Shown: positions 1-8,808 of the stretch, in pieces | Position numbering within the stretch: the first letter of the stretch is position 1 | How the letters are laid out: every line of letters starts with the position of its first letter | NCBI RefSeq assembly: GCF_027922305.1 | Contig: NZ_BSFK01000005.1 | Coordinates: forward strand, 310,001 to 374,000 | DNA length: 64,000 nucleotides | Direction of reading: 5' to 3' | Origin: Methylopila jiangsuensis | Lineage (GTDB): Bacteria > Pseudomonadota > Alphaproteobacteria > Rhizobiales > Methylopilaceae | Notes under the pieces: generated by a model | The model's database searches: none | Seen by the model: the letters and a program-made list of their open reading frames with translations, nothing else | Told to the model about the DNA's origin: nothing | Program-made: the position numbers and the translations under genes

Positions 1-344
1 CGGCCGGAGGTCACGGTCGCGCGGTCGAGGCCGAGATCGTCGGTCAGCTTCAGCCACTTGGCGATGCCGCCCTCGCCCTCGTGCTCGCCGTCATGGTCGA
101 CGATGCGCTGGCGCCAGGCGCGGCGGTCGTCCGCGTTCTCCATCCGCGCCAGAATGTGCGCGTCCTTCTGGGGAATGCAGGCCTGATAGAGATAGCGGTT
201 CAGCGCCCAGGCCTCGACCTCGGTGCGGGAGCACTGGCCGGACTGCAGGCGGATCTGGAACGGATGCAGGCTGTGATACCGCCGCGCGCCCACGTCGCGC
301 AGGCGCGCCTCAAGCTCCGAAGCCGAAAGAAGATCAGCAGGCAT
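1..344 (-). CDS. pqqC: Pyrroloquinoline-quinone synthase PqqC (3' end outside window)
   Basis: This is the cofactorless oxidase that carries out the last step of PQQ synthesis: ring closure and eight-electron oxidation of the PqqA-derived intermediate in the cytoplasm. The first 114 residues are present and the gene continues past the left edge. The visible sequence has the typical PqqC start: a YHSLHPF stretch near residue 22, then RLQSGQ, NRYLYQACIPQKDA and DHDGEHEGEGG, which belong to the helical bundle around the active site. The chosen ATG lies 23 bases after the pqqB stop, so the two genes are co-transcribed. pqqD and pqqE presumably follow outside the window, but that is inference. Identification is firm from family-wide motifs. 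Confidence 0.95.
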   Translation of the reverse strand, partial: MPADLLSASELEARLRDVGARRYHSLHPFQIRLQSGQCSRTEVEAWALNRYLYQACIPQKDAHILARMENADDRRAWRQRIVDHDGEHEGEGGIAKWLKLTDDLGLDRATVTSG

Positions 345-367
345 GGCGCAAACGTCCTCCGCGAGTG

Positions 368-1318
368 TCAGGCCGCGGTTGACCCGCGGTCCGCTTCGAT
401 CCGGCGTCCGGTGGAGCCGCCCAGCGCGATCTCCATGCCGTCCTCCGAAACCTCCCATCCCGCCGCCTCGACGGCGCGCCGCTCGGGCGAGCCGGAGATC
501 AGGACCGGATTGGTGTTGTTGATGTGAATATAGATCTTCCGACCGACCTTCACACCTTTGAATGCGTCCAGAGAGCCGCCGTCGCCCGACATGGGGACGT
601 GGCCCATGCGGCGGCCGGTCTTCACGCCGACGCCGGCCTTGCGCATCTCGTCGTCCTCGAACACCGTTCCGTCGAACAGCAGGGCGTCGGCGCCGTCCAC
701 GCGGGCCAGCACGTCGTCGTTCACCACGGCGCAGCCGGGAATGTAGACGAGGCGCGATCCGCCCCGGCGGATGTCGACGCCGACGGTCTCGCCGCCCACG
801 TCGCCGATCACGAGGCTCTCGGTCTCGAGATAGAGCGGCACCTTGCCCGGCACCCCGAAGAACTCCACCGTCGCCTCGTCGATGGCGAACGGCGCGCCGA
901 GCGTGACGGAGGACTTCGCCACCATGTCCCTGGCGAGCACGCCATAGACCGGGTTGGCGTCGACGATGCCGAGGATTTCCGGCGTGCCGTACAGCGTGAG
1001 CGGCGAGCGCTCGCGCAGGGTGATCAGCCCGTCCACATGGTCCACGTCGCCGTTGGTCAGCGCCACGGAGCGGATCGGCGTCTCGCGCAGGCCGGTCGGC
1101 TGGATCTGCGGCGTGGCGAGAATCTGGGAGCGCAGGTCGGGGGAGGCGTTGAACAGGGTCCACAGACCTTGGCCGGTCTCGACCGCGATGGACGACTGCG
1201 TCCGCCGTTTGACCCGCGGGTCGCCCTCCCAGGCCAGCGCGCACACCGAACAGCGGCAATTCCACTGGGGATAGCCGCCGCCGGCGGCGGAACCGAGAAC
1301 GACCGTGCGCAACGCCAT
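368..1318 (-). CDS. pqqB: PQQ biosynthesis protein PqqB
   Basis: This 316-residue protein has the usual PqqB length and fold class: a metallo-beta-lactamase-like protein in PQQ synthesis. In other bacteria it is proposed to hydroxylate the cross-linked Glu-Tyr intermediate or to help move PQQ to the periplasm. The N-terminus (VVLGSAAGGGYPQWNC, then CRCSVC) is diagnostic and carries the cysteine cluster that binds structural zinc. The lactamase-type metal motif is reduced to NGDVDHVDG, as is normal for PqqB. It sits 51 bases after pqqA and 23 bases before pqqC, forming pqqABC. The start has only a weak AGGTTAA ribosome site, which suggests translation partly coupled to the upstream message. 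Confidence 0.95.
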   Translation of the reverse strand: MALRTVVLGSAAGGGYPQWNCRCSVCALAWEGDPRVKRRTQSSIAVETGQGLWTLFNASPDLRSQILATPQIQPTGLRETPIRSVALTNGDVDHVDGLITLRERSPLTLYGTPEILGIVDANPVYGVLARDMVAKSSVTLGAPFAIDEATVEFFGVPGKVPLYLETESLVIGDVGGETVGVDIRRGGSRLVYIPGCAVVNDDVLARVDGADALLFDGTVFEDDEMRKAGVGVKTGRRMGHVPMSGDGGSLDAFKGVKVGRKIYIHINNTNPVLISGSPERRAVEAAGWEVSEDGMEIALGGSTGRRIEADRGSTAA

Positions 1319-1369
1319 GGCTTTAACCTAACGCTTCGTCGATCGTTCCCGGATTAACCACGTCTCAGC

Positions 1370-1450
1370 TCAGAGCTCAGCCGGGCTGTAGGACGTGACT
1401 TCGAGGCCGACGGGGGTCTCTTCAACGATCGGGGCGGTCCAAATGGCCAT
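1370..1450 (-). CDS. pqqA: PQQ precursor peptide PqqA (26 aa)
   Basis: This short gene encodes 26 residues starting MAIWTAPIVEE and ending SYSPAEL. It contains the conserved Glu-x3-Tyr pair (E17 and Y21 in EVTSY), which PqqE cross-links and which becomes the PQQ skeleton. The length fits the 22-29 residue PqqA family. A strong GGAGG site lies 5 bases before the ATG, stronger than that of pqqB, as expected for a peptide needed in excess over the enzymes. It is the first gene of pqqABC on this strand. The open reading frame is easy to miss because of its size, but motif, position and ribosome site all agree. Confidence 0.95.
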   Translation of the reverse strand: MAIWTAPIVEETPVGLEVTSYSPAEL

Positions 1451-1460
1451 GATAGCCTCC

Positions 1461-1792
1461 TGAGGGTTTCCTATGCTTGCGCTCTCAAAGACGAAGTTGG
1501 GTTCATCTTCGGCGCACGATGGAAGATAGCGGTTCGGGTGAGGGGGCGCCAGCGCGCCGCGCCTTAAATCTTGGTAATGCGGTTCAAGATTCTCACGATT
1601 GTCTTATAATCGCCCGAAAGCCGAGGCCGCGCGGGCGCGGAAGGAGCCGCGTCTTGACGGCGGGAGCGCCCTTGCCCATTGTCCCGCGCCGCGCGGGCCG
1701 TCACATAAATCGTTGTCCAGCCGCCCCTGTCCGCTGTTGCACGGCGATCGGGACGGCTGCTGTTTTTCTAGAAATCGTTCCACAGAAGAGCG
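1461..1792. other. Divergent intergenic region between pqqA and cysS
   Basis: About 330 bases without a credible gene. It must hold the pqqA promoter (-) and the cysS promoter (+). On the + strand there is a perfect TATAAT at 1605-1610, annotated separately. I could not find a convincing -35/-10 pair for pqqA, nor any strong hairpin. Confidence 0.6.
1583..1610 (+). promoter_or_regulatory. Candidate promoter for cysS
   Basis: A consensus -10 hexamer TATAAT lies at 1605-1610, with a weak -35 (TTCAAG, 1583-1588) 16 bases upstream. It would give a leader of roughly 200 bases before the cysS start. The -10 match is perfect in a GC-rich background, but the -35 is poor, so this is a suggestion only. 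Confidence 0.35.
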
Positions 1793-1825
1793 ATGTCCCG
1801 GCCCGCCAAGGCAGAGGAGACGGGC

Positions 1826-3184
1826 GTGACCGCGCTCAGGTTCTACAATTCCCTGACCCACGCGAAGGACGAGTTCGCGCCGATCGATCCGGACCGGGTG
1901 CGCATGTATGTGTGCGGGCCGACGGTCTACGACCGCGCGCACATCGGCAACGCGCGCCCCGTCATCGTCTTCGATCTGCTGTTCCGGCTGCTGCGCCACG
2001 TCTACGGCCCGGAGCATGTGGTCTACGCCCGCAACCTCACGGACGTGGACGACAAGATCAACGCCCGCGCCGCCGAGCGCGGAATCACCATCCGCCAGCT
2101 CACCGAAGAGACCGCCCGCGGCTTCCACGAGGACGTGGCGGAGCTTGGGACGCTGCGTCCCACCGAGGAGCCGCGCGCCACGGACTTCATCTGCCGGGGC
2201 GGCGACGACCTCGACATGATCAAGGTGATCGAGCGCCTGATCGCGCGCGGCCACGCCTACGCGGCGGAAGGCCATGTGCTGTTCGACGTGGCCTCCATGC
2301 CGGCCTATGGCCGTCTGGCGCGCCGCTCGCTGGACGAGATGCAGGCGGGCGCGCGGGTCGAGGTCGCGCCCTACAAGCGCGGCCCGATGGATTTCGTGCT
2401 GTGGAAGCCGTCCAGGGACGGCGAACCCGCCTGGGACAGCCCCTGGGGCGCCGGCCGCCCCGGCTGGCACATCGAATGCTCGGCCATGTCGGCGGCGATT
2501 CTGGGCGAGGTGTTCGACATCCACGGCGGCGGCATCGATCTGGTGTTTCCCCACCATGAGAACGAGATCGCCCAGTCCACCTGCTGCTTCGGCGAGGAGC
2601 GCATGGCCAATGTGTGGATGCACAACGGCTTCCTTCAGGTGGAGGGGGAAAAGATGTCGAAGTCGCTCGGCAACTTCGTCACCATCCGCGAGGTGCTGGC
2701 CGACTGGCCGGGCGACGTGGCGCGGCTCGCCATGTTCGCCGCCCATTACCGCCAGCCGATCAACTGGACGCTGAAGGGGCTGCAGGAGGCGGAGAAGACG
2801 CTGGCCGGCTGGTTCGAGGCGGCGGCCTCCGAGGCGGAGCCGCGGCCCGCGCCGGGGGTGCTGGAGGCTCTGGCGGACGACCTGAACACCCCGCGCATGA
2901 TCGCCGAGATCCACAAGCTGCGCGCGGAAGGCGCCCGCAAGGCCTTGGCCGGCACGCTGGGCTTCCTCGGCTTCCGGCCGGAGGTCTTCGCGGACTGGCG
3001 CGCCGCCCATGCGCCGCAGGCGGCGCTGCCGGTGGAGGCGATCGAGCGCCTGATCGACGCCCGGCTCGCCGCCCGCAAGGCGCGCGACTTCGCCGAGGCG
3101 GACCGCATCCGGGACGAACTGCTCGCCGCCGGCGTCGCGCTGCGCGACGGGCCGTCGGGCACCAGCTGGGAAGCCGTGTCGTGA
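1826..3184 (+). CDS. cysS: Cysteinyl-tRNA synthetase
   Basis: This class I synthetase attaches cysteine to tRNA-Cys in the cytoplasm. It has the zinc ligand Cys30 in YVCGPTVY, the HIGH-type motif HIGN at 39-42, a second cysteine in IECSAM, the FPHHENE motif and KMSKS at 276-280. The C-terminal part ends with the usual [10 protein letters not shown] anticodon-binding region. I chose the GTG at 1826 because a GAGGAG site lies 6 bases upstream and the protein then begins MTALRFYN, matching the family. An in-frame ATG at 1793 would add 11 residues but has only a weak site. It is followed after one base by cimA, so the two are co-transcribed. Confidence 0.96.
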   Translation: MTALRFYNSLTHAKDEFAPIDPDRVRMYVCGPTVYDRAHIGNARPVIVFDLLFRLLRHVYGPEHVVYARNLTDVDDKINARAAERGITIRQLTEETARGFHEDVAELGTLRPTEEPRATDFICRGGDDLDMIKVIERLIARGHAYAAEGHVLFDVASMPAYGRLARRSLDEMQAGARVEVAPYKRGPMDFVLWKPSRDGEPAWDSPWGAGRPGWHIECSAMSAAILGEVFDIHGGGIDLVFPHHENEIAQSTCCFGEERMANVWMHNGFLQVEGEKMSKSLGNFVTIREVLADWPGDVARLAMFAAHYRQPINWTLKGLQEAEKTLAGWFEAAASEAEPRPAPGVLEALADDLNTPRMIAEIHKLRAEGARKALAGTLGFLGFRPEVFADWRAAHAPQAALPVEAIERLIDARLAARKARDFAEADRIRDELLAAGVALRDGPSGTSWEAVS

Positions 3185-3185
3185 G

Positions 3186-4796
3186 ATGAGCCGGGCGCGC
3201 GTCCATCTGTTCGACACCACGCTGCGCGACGGCGCGCAGACCGCAGGCGTCGACTTCACGCTGCACGACAAGATCGTGGTGGCGCGGCTGCTCGACCGGC
3301 TGGGCGTCGACTATGTGGAAGGCGGCTATCCGGGCGCCAATCCCACCGACACCGAGTTCTTCGCCGAGAAACGCACCGAGCGGGCGCGCTTCACCGCCTT
3401 CGGCATGACCAAGCGGGCCGGGCGCTCGGCGGACAACGATCCGGGCCTGCGCGGGGTGCTGGCGGCCGAGGCCGACGCCTGCTGCTTCGTGGCCAAGACC
3501 TGGGATTTCCACGTCACCCACGCGCTCGGCGTGTCGCTGGACGAGAACCTGCGGCAGATCCGCGAGACCGTGCGCGCGGCGGTGGCCGCGGGCCGCGAGG
3601 CCATGATCGACTGCGAGCATTTCTTCGACGGCTTCAAGGCCAATCCGGCTTACGCGCTCGCCTGCGCCCATGCGGCCTACGAGGCGGGGGCGCGCTGGGT
3701 GGTGCTGTGCGACACCAATGGCGGGACGCTGCCGCATGAGGTGACGGAGATCGTGGCGGAGGCGGCCCACGCCGTTCCCGGCGACCATCTTGGCATCCAC
3801 GCCCATGACGACATGGGGCTTGCGGTGGCGAACTCGCTCGCGGCGGTCCTCGCCGGCGTCCGGCAGATTCAGGGCACGCTGAACGGGCTCGGCGAGCGCT
3901 GCGGCAACGCCAACCTCACCACGCTGATCCCGACGCTGAAGCTGAAGCCGGACCTCGCCGAGCGGTTCGAGATCGGCGTGACCGACGCGGGGCTGGCGTC
4001 GCTGACCCAGCTGTCGCGGGCGTTCGACGAGCTGCTGAACCGACCCTCGAACCGCTACGCGCCTTACGTCGGCGCCAACGCCTTCGCCACCAAGGCCGGC
4101 ATCCACGCCTCCGCCATCCTGAAAGACCCGCGCACCTACGAGCATGTGGACCCGGCCGCCGTCGGCAACCGGCGCCGGCTGCTGGTCTCCGACCAGGGCG
4201 GCAAGTCCAACCTGCTGGCGGAGCTCGCCCGCATCGGCGTCGAGGCGGACAAGGCCGACCCACGGCTGGACGCCCTGCTCGCCGAGGTGAAGGCGCGCGA
4301 GGCGCAGGGTTATTCCTACGAGGGCGCCGAGGCCTCGTTCGCGCTGCTCGCCAAGCGGGCGCTGGGCCGCGTGCCGGACTTCTTCGCCGTGGAGAGCTTC
4401 CGGGTGATGGTGGAGCGGCGCCACAATTCGCTGGGCGAACGGGTCACCGCGTCGGAGGCGGTGGCGAAGGTCCGGGTCGACGGCGACACGCTGATGAGCG
4501 CGGCCGAGGGCATCGGCCCCGTCAACGCGCTCGATCTCGCCCTGCGGAAGGACCTCGGGCGCTATCAGCCGTACATCGCGGACCTGAAGCTCACGGACTA
4601 CAAGGTGCGCATCCTGAACGGCGGCACCGAGGCGGTGACGCGGGTGCTGATCGAGTCCACCGACGCCGACGGCGAAAGCTGGACCACGGTGGGCGTCTCG
4701 CCCAACATCATCGACGCCTCGTTCCAGGCGCTGGTGGACAGCATGGTCTACAAGCTGCTGAAGGCCGGCGCGCCGGCCGAGGGTCAGCCGTCGTAG
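3186..4796 (+). CDS. cimA: (R)-citramalate synthase
   Basis: This 536-residue enzyme of the LeuA/CimA family condenses acetyl-CoA with pyruvate to give citramalate, a threonine-independent route to 2-oxobutyrate and isoleucine. The motifs are DTTLRDGAQ (residues 10-18), the metal-binding HAHDD near 204 and GLGERCGNANL near 234. A LeuA-type allosteric dimerisation domain spans about 400-530, including NVxxxDG-like turns and the EAVTRVLIESTD strand. The length and the FDTTLRDGAQTAGVDF start fit the CimA subfamily better than 2-isopropylmalate synthase, but the substrate is inferred from similarity. It starts one base after cysS, and its end overlaps the convergent DUF599 gene by 13 bases. Confidence 0.88.
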   Translation: MSRARVHLFDTTLRDGAQTAGVDFTLHDKIVVARLLDRLGVDYVEGGYPGANPTDTEFFAEKRTERARFTAFGMTKRAGRSADNDPGLRGVLAAEADACCFVAKTWDFHVTHALGVSLDENLRQIRETVRAAVAAGREAMIDCEHFFDGFKANPAYALACAHAAYEAGARWVVLCDTNGGTLPHEVTEIVAEAAHAVPGDHLGIHAHDDMGLAVANSLAAVLAGVRQIQGTLNGLGERCGNANLTTLIPTLKLKPDLAERFEIGVTDAGLASLTQLSRAFDELLNRPSNRYAPYVGANAFATKAGIHASAILKDPRTYEHVDPAAVGNRRRLLVSDQGGKSNLLAELARIGVEADKADPRLDALLAEVKAREAQGYSYEGAEASFALLAKRALGRVPDFFAVESFRVMVERRHNSLGERVTASEAVAKVRVDGDTLMSAAEGIGPVNALDLALRKDLGRYQPYIADLKLTDYKVRILNGGTEAVTRVLIESTDADGESWTTVGVSPNIIDASFQALVDSMVYKLLKAGAPAEGQPS

Positions 4797-5464
4797 CTCG
4801 CCGCCTCCAGCGGCTTCGAGTCGAACTGGCGGCGGTGCAGGATGATGGTGACCACGGTGGTGGTCGCCATCAGCGCCCAGGGGCTGGCGAACCAGCCGAG
4901 ATAGGCGAGCGAGAAGAACACGCCGCGCAGGCCCCGGTTGAAGTGGCGGCCGGCCTCGATGTTCATGCGCGCGGCGCGTTCGATCGCCACCGCCATCTCG
5001 GGCAGGTCCTTTTCCTCCCGCGGCGGCGTGCAGACCACGAGGATCGAGCCGTAGTTGAACAGCCTGTAGGACCACACGAACTTGAAGAAGGCGTAGACCA
5101 GGATCGCCGCCATCCCCAGCACCTTCACGTCATAGACCTCGCGGGTCATGGCGATGCCGAGCGGCAGATAGGAGAACACCTCGATCGCCTCGCCGCTCGC
5201 GCCCAGCGCCGCGAAGGCGCCGCCGATGGCGATCAGCGTGGTGGAGGCGAAGAAGGCGGAGCCGTTCTGGAGCCCCTGCATGGCGATGGCGTCGGGCATG
5301 CGGTTTTCCCGCGCCGCCATGCGCCGCATCCAGTCGCGCCGCCGGAGCTCCATCACCGAATTGAGGCTCGCGGGCGAGTGCTCCGACCAGGCGAAGTGCC
5401 CGAACCAGACCAGCAGGAAGTAGCCGATCGCGATCAGGTTGGAGAGGTCGTAGAGCGAGTTCAT
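4784..5464 (-). CDS. DUF599 family membrane protein
   Basis: This 226-residue integral membrane protein of the DUF599 family is of unknown function. I see a hydrophobic segment at about residues 6-24 (NLIAIGYFLLVWFGHF), then FFASTTLIAIGGAFAALG, GMAAILVYAFFKFVWSY and LGWFASPWALMATTTVVTIIL, so about four transmembrane helices. The motif NRMPDAIAMQGLQNG, after the first helix, is typical of the family, as is HFNRGLRGVFFSLAYLGWF near the end. The gene is convergent with cimA and overlaps its 3' end by 13 bases, so no terminator separates them. It lies 33 bases after the DUF1489 gene and may share its transcript. Confidence 0.85.
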   Translation of the reverse strand: MNSLYDLSNLIAIGYFLLVWFGHFAWSEHSPASLNSVMELRRRDWMRRMAARENRMPDAIAMQGLQNGSAFFASTTLIAIGGAFAALGASGEAIEVFSYLPLGIAMTREVYDVKVLGMAAILVYAFFKFVWSYRLFNYGSILVVCTPPREEKDLPEMAVAIERAARMNIEAGRHFNRGLRGVFFSLAYLGWFASPWALMATTTVVTIILHRRQFDSKPLEAASYDG

Positions 5465-5497
5465 CGGCGGATGTCCGGTCTGCGGGCGGCGGCGCCC

Positions 5498-5935
5498 TTA
5501 TAGCAGACCGAGCGCCCGAAGCTCCTGCGCCAGAGCCTGAGGCAGGCCCGGCGCGGCCTGCGCGTCGTCCGCGAGGTCGGGCGGCGCGTCGGCGCCGGGA
5601 AGATAGCGCCAGCCCTGGAACGGCCGCCGCGGCTGCGGCCGCACTGGGATCAGCTCCGGGGCGAGAATGATGGCGCAGCGTTCGATCCCGTCGTCGCCGC
5701 GCTGGACCCGGAGATCGAGCAACGGCTGCCGGGCCTGGATCGCGCCCTTGATCACCCAGTAGAGCGAGCCGCCGTCCAGCAGCTCCGCCGTCCGCTTCGG
5801 CGCCACGCGGGTGACGTGGACGTGCTCCGGCGCCTCGCCCCGCCGGCGCTTGCCCTCCAGGCGCTCCTCCTGCCAGCCGCGCAGCTCGTCGAGCGAGTCG
5901 CAGCCGACGCAGAGTTTCTGGAGATGGAGGGCCAT
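5498..5935 (-). CDS. DUF1489 family protein
   Basis: This 145-residue soluble protein of the alphaproteobacterial DUF1489 family has no established function. The start MALHLQKLCVGCDSLDEL is characteristic, so I use the ATG at 5935 rather than a start 81 bases further upstream that would add a low-complexity extension. Other visible family stretches are HVTRVAPKRTAELLDGGSLYWVIKG and LAPELIPVRPQPRRPFQGWRYL. It lies 33 bases upstream of the DUF599 gene on the same strand. No metal site or enzyme motif is evident apart from the conserved CVGC pair near residue 9. Confidence 0.87.
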   Translation of the reverse strand: MALHLQKLCVGCDSLDELRGWQEERLEGKRRRGEAPEHVHVTRVAPKRTAELLDGGSLYWVIKGAIQARQPLLDLRVQRGDDGIERCAIILAPELIPVRPQPRRPFQGWRYLPGADAPPDLADDAQAAPGLPQALAQELRALGLL

Positions 5936-6171
5936 GGGCGGGGCTCCGGCAGGGGAGGGTCGGACAACCTTACCGTGAACGCCGCCCCGGCGCCCGGTCG
6001 CCGCGGCGCGGTCCACAGCGCAGAGCGCGCGCCATCCGGGAAAGGCGCCGTCGACGCGATCAATCCAAGTGTTTGAAACGACGAAACAATATTAAGGTTG
6101 GGGTCTTCTGAGCCTGCTTTGTGATGTGGTTCACGGTCTCCGACGGGAATTGGAAAACGACGGACCCGTTC

Positions 6172-6735
6172 TCAGACTGCGAGACCCGGCCCCCGGCGGG
6201 CGGACCAAAAGCTCGGCTTCGGCGCGCCATGCAGCAGGAGAGCCGCGATGCAGAGGATCTGGACAGGCTGACCGAAGGACGCCGCGCCGCTCGCCGCGGC
6301 GCCGGCGCCGGCCAGCGAGAGGATGCCTCCGGCGCCTGCGCCGCCGCAGCAGCCGAGCAGGGCGGTGTGGGCGCCGACCACGGCGGCCAGCACGCCGCCG
6401 CCCGCGCCCGCCGCTGCGGGGCGGGAGCAGATCGCCCGGCGGCTTCTGTGGACGGCGAAGGCGGCGCCGAGAGCGATCGCCAGCGCCAGCGAGCCCACCG
6501 TCACCTCGTACATCGCGGCGATGAGTTCGCCGCTCGTGGCGTTCAGGCTCAGCACCGGCGCCCGCCACAGCGCGGCGAGCCCGCCGCTGTCATAGGCGCC
6601 GGCCAGCGCCTCCGTGGGCGCGTAGCCGGAGGGCGCGAACAGGCCGAACGTCTTGAAGGCGAGAGCGCCGTAGATCAGAAACGGCAGCGCGAGCGTCGCG
6701 AGGGCGACGGCGGCTCCGGCCGCAAGATGCCGCAT
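6172..6735 (-). CDS. Small membrane protein of unknown function at the end of the Liv operon
   Basis: I do not recognise this 187-residue protein. It is hydrophobic and Ala/Gly-rich, with four likely membrane segments: about residues 5-27 (VALATLALPFLIYGALAF), 68-95 (VTVGSLALAIALGAAFAV), 105-140 (a glycine-rich stretch with GCCGGAGAGG) and 155-172 (VQILCIAALLL). A strong GGAGG site lies 7 bases before the ATG, so translation is credible. It follows the periplasmic binding-protein gene by 69 bases on the same strand and is the last gene of the transporter operon. Its GC-rich, Gly-rich third segment is odd for a transporter subunit. It could be an accessory membrane factor for uptake or a separate small permease. 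Confidence 0.65.
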   Translation of the reverse strand: MRHLAAGAAVALATLALPFLIYGALAFKTFGLFAPSGYAPTEALAGAYDSGGLAALWRAPVLSLNATSGELIAAMYEVTVGSLALAIALGAAFAVHRSRRAICSRPAAAGAGGGVLAAVVGAHTALLGCCGGAGAGGILSLAGAGAAASGAASFGQPVQILCIAALLLHGAPKPSFWSARRGPGLAV

Positions 6736-6804
6736 GACCGGTCCTCCGGAAGCACGGAAAGGGGGAGCGCCGCCGCCGACGGGGGCATCGGCGACGGCGC
6801 AGGG

Positions 6805-8076
6805 TCAGACGTTCTCCTTGGTGAAGTCGACCCTTGGCGGGAAGAACTGCACGATGTCCTTAGCCGGAATGGCGTGCAGCATCTCGATCTTGCCGTCCTG
6901 AACCTTGCTCATCTTGAAGTCGATGATCGCCTTGTGATCCTCGGCGCGGATCGTCTTGGCGCCCTGCGGATGCGCGAGCGATTCCTCGACGCTCATGCCC
7001 TCGAGCGCCTTGATGACCTCGGGCGTGTCCTTCTTGGTTCGCCAGCCGCTCTTCTCGACCGCCTCCTTGATGAAGAACACGGCCTCCCACGTCGCCCAGT
7101 AATGGCTGCCGGCGATGATGCGGTTGGAGCCTTCTTCCTGGCCGTTCACCGGGTCCACCTTCATCAGCTCCCGGATCTTCCGGTTGTACTCCGTGTCCTG
7201 ATGCTTGAGCTGGCGCGGGAGGTATTCGAGCAGGTGCGCGCCTTCGGACGCGCCGCCGAGGTCGGCCGGGGAGATCGCCTCGTGGCCGCAGATCACCGAA
7301 TAGAGCTTCGTGCGCTTGTTCACGCCCATGGAGTTGGCCTGCGTGTAGAACGCCACCGACTGCGAGCCGAAGAACAGCGAGTAGAGCACCTCGGTGTTCT
7401 CCGGCACCTTCGCGAGGTACGGCAGCATGTCCTTGGCGTCGAGCGGCACGGCGATCGGCGGGTTCACCGTCGCGCCGATGCTCTCCAGGACCTTCTTGTG
7501 CTCGTTGAAGTGGCTCCATCCCCAGCCGTAGTCGGCGAAGATGAAGGTCCAGGTCTTGCCGAGCTGCTCCGCGGCCCACTTGGCGCCCGCTGCGGCCTGG
7601 GAGTAGGTGTCGGAGCCCGTGCGGAACACATAGCGGTTGCCGGAGGAGCCGGTCATCTCCTCCGCCATGCCGTTCGGGATATAGAGCGTCTTGAGCTCCT
7701 TCGCGATCGGGCAGGTGGCGAGGTTGACGCCCGAATGCACCGCGCCGATGACGAAGTCAGCCTTGGAGCGCTGGACCAGCGAGCGGAACTTCCGGGCGCC
7801 GCTCGGAGGGTTGCTCTCGGAATCCTCGGCGACGTACTTGATCTCACGCCCGGCGACGCCGCCGTTGGCGTTGATGTGGTCCACCGCGGCCCTGGCCGAC
7901 TTGTCGAGCCAGTATCCCCAGGAGGAGATGCCGCCGGTGAGGTCCGCCTGATGGCCGATGACGATGGGATCGGACGACGAGGCCGCGGTCGCGATCCCGC
8001 TCATCAGATTGAGGGTCGGCAGCGACGCGCCGCCGGCGAGCGCGAGCTGCAGAAAACTGCGACGCGACGTGGTCAT
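6805..8076 (-). CDS. ABC transporter periplasmic substrate-binding protein (Liv/amide type)
   Basis: This 423-residue type I periplasmic binding protein of the LivJ/AmiC/urea-binding class delivers substrate to the permeases encoded upstream. The N-terminus (TSRRSFLQLALAGG) has a twin-arginine signal, cleaved near ATAAS at about residue 32, so export is probably by Tat. The mature protein starts with IVIGHQADLTGG, the usual first strand of this fold. Its length (about 390 mature residues) and sequence resemble urea/short-chain-amide or aliphatic-substrate binding proteins more than classic leucine-binding proteins, but the ligand cannot be read from sequence. A neighbouring nitrilase suggests a nitrogenous compound. 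It lies 30 bases after livF. Confidence 0.9.
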   Translation of the reverse strand: MTTSRRSFLQLALAGGASLPTLNLMSGIATAASSSDPIVIGHQADLTGGISSWGYWLDKSARAAVDHINANGGVAGREIKYVAEDSESNPPSGARKFRSLVQRSKADFVIGAVHSGVNLATCPIAKELKTLYIPNGMAEEMTGSSGNRYVFRTGSDTYSQAAAGAKWAAEQLGKTWTFIFADYGWGWSHFNEHKKVLESIGATVNPPIAVPLDAKDMLPYLAKVPENTEVLYSLFFGSQSVAFYTQANSMGVNKRTKLYSVICGHEAISPADLGGASEGAHLLEYLPRQLKHQDTEYNRKIRELMKVDPVNGQEEGSNRIIAGSHYWATWEAVFFIKEAVEKSGWRTKKDTPEVIKALEGMSVEESLAHPQGAKTIRAEDHKAIIDFKMSKVQDGKIEMLHAIPAKDIVQFFPPRVDFTKENV

Positions 8077-8106
8077 GGGTGTGGTCCTTCGGTTCCGATT
8101 CCGCTC

Positions 8107-8808
8107 TCAGCGCAGGGCCACGCCGAGATAGCGATGCACGATGTTCTGGTCGTTCTTCAGGGCCTCCGCCGGCCCCTCGAAGCAGATCTCGCCCTTCTCC
8201 ATGATGTAGATGCGGTCGCAGATTTCGATGGCGGTCTTGATGTTCTGCTCCACGAGAAGGACGGAGATGCCGGTCTTGTTGATCTCCCTGATCTGGCGGC
8301 GGATCTGGGCGACGAGCTTGGGCATGATGCCTTCGGTCGGTTCGTCGAACAGGATCATCTTGGGATTCATCACCAGACAGCGGGCGATCGCGAGCTGCTG
8401 CTGCTCGCCGCCGGAGAGCGTCCCCGCGAGCTGGGTCAGGCGCTCCTTCAGCCGCGGGAAGCGGGCGAAGATGTCGGACAGCCCCTCCGCCGGCGGGTCC
8501 TTGGCGAGGCCGAGGCAGAGGTTTTCGTAGACCGTCAGCTTCGGGAACAGCCGGCGGCCCTGCGGGACGATGCCGAGCCCGAGAGGCGCCACCCTGAACG
8601 GGTCCACGCCGTCGAGCGGCGCGCCGTCGAAGGTGACGTGGCCCGACGCCGAGGGCATCAGGCGCATGATCGCCTTCATGGTGGTGGTCTTGCCGACGCC
8701 GTTGCGGCCGAGCAGGCCGACGGCCTCGCCGGGCTTCACGTGCAGGTTCACCCCCCGCAGGACGTGGCTCTTGCCGTAGTAGGCGTGGAGGTCTTCAACC
8801 TTCAGCAT
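8107..8808 (-). CDS. livF: ABC transporter ATP-binding protein, LivF type
   Basis: This 233-residue ATPase is the smaller of the two nucleotide-binding subunits of the Liv-type importer and works on the cytoplasmic face as a heterodimer with LivG. Visible motifs are Walker A GRNGVGKTT (near residue 35), the Q-loop region IVPQGRRLFPKLTV, signature LSGGEQQQLA and Walker B MILFDEPTEG, then the switch stretch LLVEQN. The length is normal for LivF. Its start lies inside livG, with a 14-base overlap, so the two are translationally coupled. The substrate is set by the binding protein and permeases, not by this subunit. Confidence 0.94.
   Translation of the reverse strand: MLKVEDLHAYYGKSHVLRGVNLHVKPGEAVGLLGRNGVGKTTTMKAIMRLMPSASGHVTFDGAPLDGVDPFRVAPLGLGIVPQGRRLFPKLTVYENLCLGLAKDPPAEGLSDIFARFPRLKERLTQLAGTLSGGEQQQLAIARCLVMNPKMILFDEPTEGIMPKLVAQIRRQIREINKTGISVLLVEQNIKTAIEICDRIYIMEKGEICFEGPAEALKNDQNIVHRYLGVALR

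Noticed and set aside
1793..1825. Upstream ATG of cysS
   Set aside because: Not excluded, but the GTG at 1826 has a better ribosome site and a family-like N-terminus.
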